From: Lachnospiraceae bacterium
Lineage (GTDB): Bacteria; Bacillota; Clostridia; Lachnospirales; Lachnospiraceae
NCBI GenBank assembly: GCA_910575445.1
Contig: CAJTFW010000005.1
Span: 124,001 to 188,000, forward strand
Length of the DNA stretch: 64,000 nt
Direction of reading: 5' to 3'
Below are positions 62,660 through 64,000 of this stretch, one piece after another; position 1 is the first letter of the stretch, and each line of letters starts with the position of its first letter. Below the pieces are notes generated by a model, which saw only the letters and a list, made by a program, of their open reading frames with translations, was not told the origin of the DNA and made no database searches. A program made the translations under genes and the position numbers.

Positions 62660-63229
62660 TTATGTATACGGCCAGCCTTTATTGGCTAACAGGTTATCTT
62701 TATGGATTTGTGTACGCTTTTCCGTTTCGTGCAGCGCTAAAAAAATATCCTCAATTTCTTCAAGTGACATATTTAAAAGCTGGCTCACTTCAAAAAGGTC
62801 TGTGCCATCTTGCAGCAATAAACGGGCCTGTTCTATCTTTCCCCTTAACCAGTTGTGTTCCATAAGCCATTGCTCCACCTTTGAAATCAAATAAGCGCGC
62901 TGGGGCTTGTCTGCGTATTGGGGATATTTATTGATACTTTCCTCAAAATAGTGGAACAAAAGCTTACCAAGCCGTTCTCTCTGTTCATTTTTTGACAACA
63001 CCATGTATTCACTGTCTTTTTCCCGAATATCAATGGTTAAGTAATTTTCTGCCTTGTAAAACCGCCTAAAGGTCTTGCCCATATTGGGTCCACAACGCAC
63101 GCCAATAATAATGCTATATGGAAAATCCCACTCTTTCGCATTCTCTTCCAGCCCATGGAGCTCGTCAACTAACATTGAAACGCAGTTTGTTCCACGAAGC
63201 GCGTCACTAAAAAATTTTAATTCCAACAA
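62660..63229 (-). CDS. Hypothetical protein of an immunity-type locus
   Basis: 189 residues, soluble, no signal peptide. Starts MLELKFFSDALRGTNCVSML and has IREKDSEYMVLSKNEQRERL and YLISKVEQWLMEHNWLRGK in the middle and a C-terminal helix pair (LFEVSQLLNMSLEEIEDIFLA). No named family; the size and layout are like small immunity proteins. It is separated from the Imm26-like gene by about 180 bases and from the next by 95. Confidence 0.55.
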   Translation of the reverse strand: MLELKFFSDALRGTNCVSMLVDELHGLEENAKEWDFPYSIIIGVRCGPNMGKTFRRFYKAENYLTIDIREKDSEYMVLSKNEQRERLGKLLFHYFEESINKYPQYADKPQRAYLISKVEQWLMEHNWLRGKIEQARLLLQDGTDLFEVSQLLNMSLEEIEDIFLALHETEKRTQIHKDNLLANKGWPYT

Positions 63230-63324
63230 TCAAACCTCCAAATATGCTCCGGTAGGCAGCATTCCAATGTGCTGTTTTAAAGGAACACTGACCCACTTTT
63301 AATCTCCGCCTGCCGCAGACAGTC

Positions 63325-64000
63325 TCAAGTTCCAAAATCACCCAAAATCAACTGCATCTCATCATCCACAAGTTTATAAACTGAATAAAACTGCGCTTCC
63401 TGACAATTTTCCCGAATCAATAATTCGCATATCCCGTCATGATCCAAATCAACAATTTCGCACAGCTCATAATCAGATATCAGGCCATCGGCAAAATCAG
63501 CCATCGGCAGATGCTCAATTTGCTTTGCTAAAAAGACAAGCTCTGTTTTACTGTCAATACTCTTTTTTAACACAATAAAGGAGTACCGCCCCATAAGCCT
63601 GTCAGTGGAATGAATATTAGAAGCCGTAATGAGCGCCTCTTCTATTCCATCGCCCTCAAGGTCTGTTTTCACAATCTCTCTGATATGTACAGCCTCCCCT
63701 TCCAGACCATGATCGGCCAGTATTTTATTCACATCCTTTCCATATTCCTCTGTTTCCGGCGCCAGATGGATTTTAGAGCCAAACGTAATTGGTTCGCCAT
63801 CATTGATTGCCAGCCCCTTAAAACACTCTCCCCTATATTCCAACTCCACAACCGGTAATTGATTCTTACCAGAATGACCAGCCCCTCTGGCAATATCCCC
63901 AAGCTGTTTCAAAGTAACTCTATGACAAGCCAAGGTATCTAAATACTGTCCATCCTGAAACAGACGAAAGCCCCACTCCCCATCCATATCTCTGTACTCT
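63325..64000 (-). CDS. Hypothetical protein (partial, 5' end off window)
   Basis: The frame is open through the right edge, so the start is not seen; an internal ATG is at 63987 (MDGEWGFRLF), and EYRD precedes it. 220+ residues with acidic VCBS-like repeats (DLEGDGIEEALI, DLDHDGICELLI) that resemble FG-GAP/VCBS calcium-type motifs. No membrane or signal seen in this part. It lies at the end of the immunity-like series and may be the C-terminal portion of a larger protein. Confidence 0.55.
   Translation of the reverse strand, partial: EYRDMDGEWGFRLFQDGQYLDTLACHRVTLKQLGDIARGAGHSGKNQLPVVELEYRGECFKGLAINDGEPITFGSKIHLAPETEEYGKDVNKILADHGLEGEAVHIREIVKTDLEGDGIEEALITASNIHSTDRLMGRYSFIVLKKSIDSKTELVFLAKQIEHLPMADFADGLISDYELCEIVDLDHDGICELLIRENCQEAQFYSVYKLVDDEMQLILGDFGT

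Overview
The window looks like a chromosomal segment of a low-to-moderate GC, Gram-positive, spore-forming Clostridia member, most likely a Lachnospiraceae gut anaerobe. The reasons are the murB-rapZ-whiA-HPr run beside uvrA, the CdaA/CdaR pair, YesM/YesN-type two-component genes, lipoprotein signal peptides on solute-binding proteins, strong GGAGG ribosome sites and a SpoIID-like peptidoglycan protein. No rRNA or tRNA gene was seen. Almost everything lies on the minus strand; the clear plus-strand genes are cbiL with an ABC-2 exporter (45.2-47.5 kb) and one Rpn-family nuclease (53 kb).

Layout, left to right. 1-7 kb: a surface-polysaccharide cluster (three GT2 glycosyltransferases, a flippase, a DUF2142 membrane protein). 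7.1-9.2 kb: cdaR and cdaA (c-di-AMP synthesis). 9.2-10.95 kb: an IS200/IS605 element with intact tnpB but a doubly broken tnpA, inserted about 35 bp upstream of cdaA. 11-19 kb: two membrane proteins, comF, recD2, mreB and a SpoIID-like peptidoglycan-binding protein. 18-27.3 kb: a galactose-type (mgl) ABC importer with a YesM/YesN two-component system and two extra sugar-binding proteins. 27.4-37.4 kb: nadE, hslO, a methyltransferase, a Crh-like HPr, whiA, rapZ, murB and uvrA. 37.5-38.9 kb: a DUF4143 ATPase. 39-45 kb: a cobalamin-riboswitch-controlled operon with a lipoprotein CbiK chelatase, a two-repeat anchored surface protein and a BtuFCD-like importer, divergent from cbiL plus an ABC-2 exporter. 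47.6-49.6 kb: uvrB.

From about 49.7 kb to the right edge the window changes character to an accessory island: a truncated YhcG (DUF1016) nuclease, two separate AbiE-type toxin-antitoxin pairs, an Rpn nuclease with a deleted second copy, a collapsed patB/malY remnant, a cyclophilin-like fragment, an IS3 transposase remnant, a PIN-domain toxin with its antitoxin, and a run of small DUF4259, Imm26-like and unrecognised genes resembling the immunity tail of a polymorphic-toxin locus. Many genes here are broken, and the gaps between them are longer than in the core part.

The most interesting items are the cobalamin-riboswitch operon that puts an exported chelatase next to an anchored repeat protein and a corrinoid-type importer; the TnpB element whose natural guide points at the cdaA leader; the HPr paralogue with Glu at position 15; the RapZ with an altered P-loop; and the toxin/immunity island with its remnants.
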